Below are positions 22,347 to 23,592 of a stretch of DNA of 23,592 nucleotides, in pieces. A program made the position numbers and the translations under genes. Source of the stretch: an uncultured Clostridia bacterium (GTDB lineage: Bacteria; Bacillota; Clostridia; Oscillospirales; Ruminococcaceae). The notes under the pieces are model-generated. The model worked only from the letters and a program-made list of their open reading frames with translations. It did not search any database and was not told the origin of the DNA. Position 1 is the stretch's first letter; the number at the start of each line of letters is the position of its first letter. The stretch is taken from contig CAMOFU010000010.1 in assembly GCA_946613705.1 (NCBI GenBank), forward strand, positions 1-23,592. The letters run 5' to 3'.

Positions 22347-23592
22347 ATGAAAATGTTGGACACGATCGGTTTTGTCGAGGAATTTGACAAGGAAGTCGGA
22401 GAGGCTATGAACCTTGAGCTTGCAAGGCAGAGAAGAAACCTTGAGCTCATCGCAAGCGAAAACATCGTTTCGCCCGCAGTTATGGCTGCTATGGGCTCGG
22501 TGCTTACCAACAAGTATGCCGAGGGATATCCCGGAAAGAGATATTACGGCGGCTGTGAGTGCGTGGATATCGTAGAGCAGATCGCCATAGACCGTGCCTG
22601 CAAGCTGTTCGATGCTAAGTTTGCAAATGTTCAGCCGCATTCGGGCGCACAGGCTAATACTGCCGTTTATTTTGCACTGCTGCAGCTCGGTGATACCGTT
22701 ATGGGTATGAGCCTTGACAACGGCGGACACCTGACACACGGTTCGCCCGTGAATATTTCGGGCAAGTATTTCAACTTCGTTCCCTACGGTGTTGACGATA
22801 ACGGATATATTGATTACGATGCTATGGAAAAGCAGGCTAAGGAGGTAAAGCCCAAGCTGATCGTTGCAGGCGCTTCCGCTTACCCGAGAGCTATTGATTT
22901 CAAGCGCATCTCGGAGATCGCCAAGTCGGTGGGTGCTTATTTCATGGTAGATATGGCGCACATCGCGGGTCTGGTGGCTTCGGGTCAGCATGAGTCCCCG
23001 ATGCCTTATGCAGATGTTGTTACCACTACCACTCACAAGACGCTGAGAGGTCCCAGAGGCGGTCTTATCCTGACGAATGACGAGGCGCTTGCCAAGAAGT
23101 TCAACAGCGCTATCTTCCCGGGAACACAGGGCGGCCCCCTTATGCACGTTATCGCAGGTAAGGCTGTCTGCTTCGGCGAGGCTCTGAAACCCGAATTCAA
23201 GGCTTACGGCGAGCAGATCGTAAAGAATGCTCAGAGACTTGCAAAGGGTCTGCTGGATAAGGGCTTCGATCTTGTTTCGGGCGGTACCGACAATCACCTG
23301 ATGCTCGCCGATCTTCGTCCTTTCAAGATCACAGGCAAGAAGCTTCAGAACGATCTTGACGAGGTATATATCACCGTCAACAAGAATGCTATCCCGAACG
23401 ACCCCGAGAAGCCGTTCGTTACCAGCGGTGTCCGCATCGGTACTCCCGCTGTTACCACAAGAGGGCTTGTTGAGGAGGATATGGACGTTATCGCGGAGGC
23501 TATCTATCTTACAGCTTCCGACTTCGAGGCTAATGCAGACAAGGCAAGAGAGCTTGTTACAGGCATCTGCAAGAAGTATCCGCTTTACGAAT
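22347..23592 (+). CDS. glyA: Serine hydroxymethyltransferase, missing only the stop codon
   Basis: 415 codons are present; the frame runs to the window end after KKYPLYE plus one T, consistent with a stop codon just outside, so the gene is essentially complete. SHMT converts serine and tetrahydrofolate to glycine and 5,10-methylene-THF, in the cytoplasm, with PLP. Visible motifs are ELIASENIVS, YAEGYPGKRYYGGCE, QPHSGAQAN, VDMAHIAGLVA and TTTTHKTLRGPRGG, with PLP-binding Lys231. GGGAG lies 7 bases before the ATG. It has its own promoter; neither a THF nor a glycine riboswitch is recognisable in the short leader. Confidence 0.97.
   Translation, partial: MKMLDTIGFVEEFDKEVGEAMNLELARQRRNLELIASENIVSPAVMAAMGSVLTNKYAEGYPGKRYYGGCECVDIVEQIAIDRACKLFDAKFANVQPHSGAQANTAVYFALLQLGDTVMGMSLDNGGHLTHGSPVNISGKYFNFVPYGVDDNGYIDYDAMEKQAKEVKPKLIVAGASAYPRAIDFKRISEIAKSVGAYFMVDMAHIAGLVASGQHESPMPYADVVTTTTHKTLRGPRGGLILTNDEALAKKFNSAIFPGTQGGPLMHVIAGKAVCFGEALKPEFKAYGEQIVKNAQRLAKGLLDKGFDLVSGGTDNHLMLADLRPFKITGKKLQNDLDEVYITVNKNAIPNDPEKPFVTSGVRIGTPAVTTRGLVEEDMDVIAEAIYLTASDFEANADKARELVTGICKKYPLYE

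Noticed and set aside
22245..23297. Minus-strand open frame of 350 codons
   Set aside because: It is antisense to glyA; the plus-strand SHMT motifs are clear.

Overview
The window looks like a chromosomal segment of an anaerobic, low-to-mid GC Firmicute of the Clostridia, most likely a Ruminococcus-type member of the Oscillospiraceae. The reasons are the SCIFF ranthipeptide locus next to yajC (a Clostridia hallmark), a GH3 beta-glucosidase, a DnaD/DnaI-type primosome pair, strong AGGAGG-type ribosome binding sites and consensus housekeeping promoters. No phage, IS element, tRNA, rRNA or CRISPR array was seen. The assignment rests on gene content only.

Layout. 1-2000 (minus strand): a strong promoter firing off the left edge, then a LysR regulator and a maltose/galactoside-type O-acetyltransferase. 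2049-4304: a GH3 beta-glucosidase divergent from the acetyltransferase. 4404-9211 (plus): yajC, a small four-helix membrane protein, the SCIFF precursor (47 aa, too short for ordinary ORF calling), a terminator-like hairpin, the radical SAM maturase scfB, an uncharacterised protein with a PD-(D/E)xK-like 'ADI...EIQ' signature, and a membrane-anchored homologue of D,D-carboxypeptidases in which all three catalytic motifs appear lost. 9302-13598: a parvulin-type foldase lipoprotein (minus), a glycerophosphodiester phosphodiesterase (plus), a PHP-domain phosphoesterase (minus) and an RluA-type pseudouridine synthase (minus). 13757-18571: uvrB-uvrA operon with a LexA-like box at the start of transcription, closed by a strong terminator. 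18746-20729: overlapping DnaD-like and DnaC/DnaI-like helicase-loading genes. 20805-22147: prmA and a small PII-like protein. 22347-end: glyA, complete except for its stop codon.

How it fits together. Most of the window is housekeeping: repair (uvrBA), replication initiation (DnaD/DnaI), translation-related modification (prmA, RluA), one-carbon metabolism (glyA), export and envelope folding (yajC, PpiC lipoprotein). The most interesting part is 4400-9260, where the SCIFF peptide and maturase sit between a Sec accessory gene and two poorly understood genes. SCIFF has a weak -35 element and a perfect 16-bp palindrome about 61 bp upstream of the predicted start, suggesting activator control. Promoters across the window are unusually uniform: 17-bp spacers, an extended -10, and an identical 12-mer in four of them.
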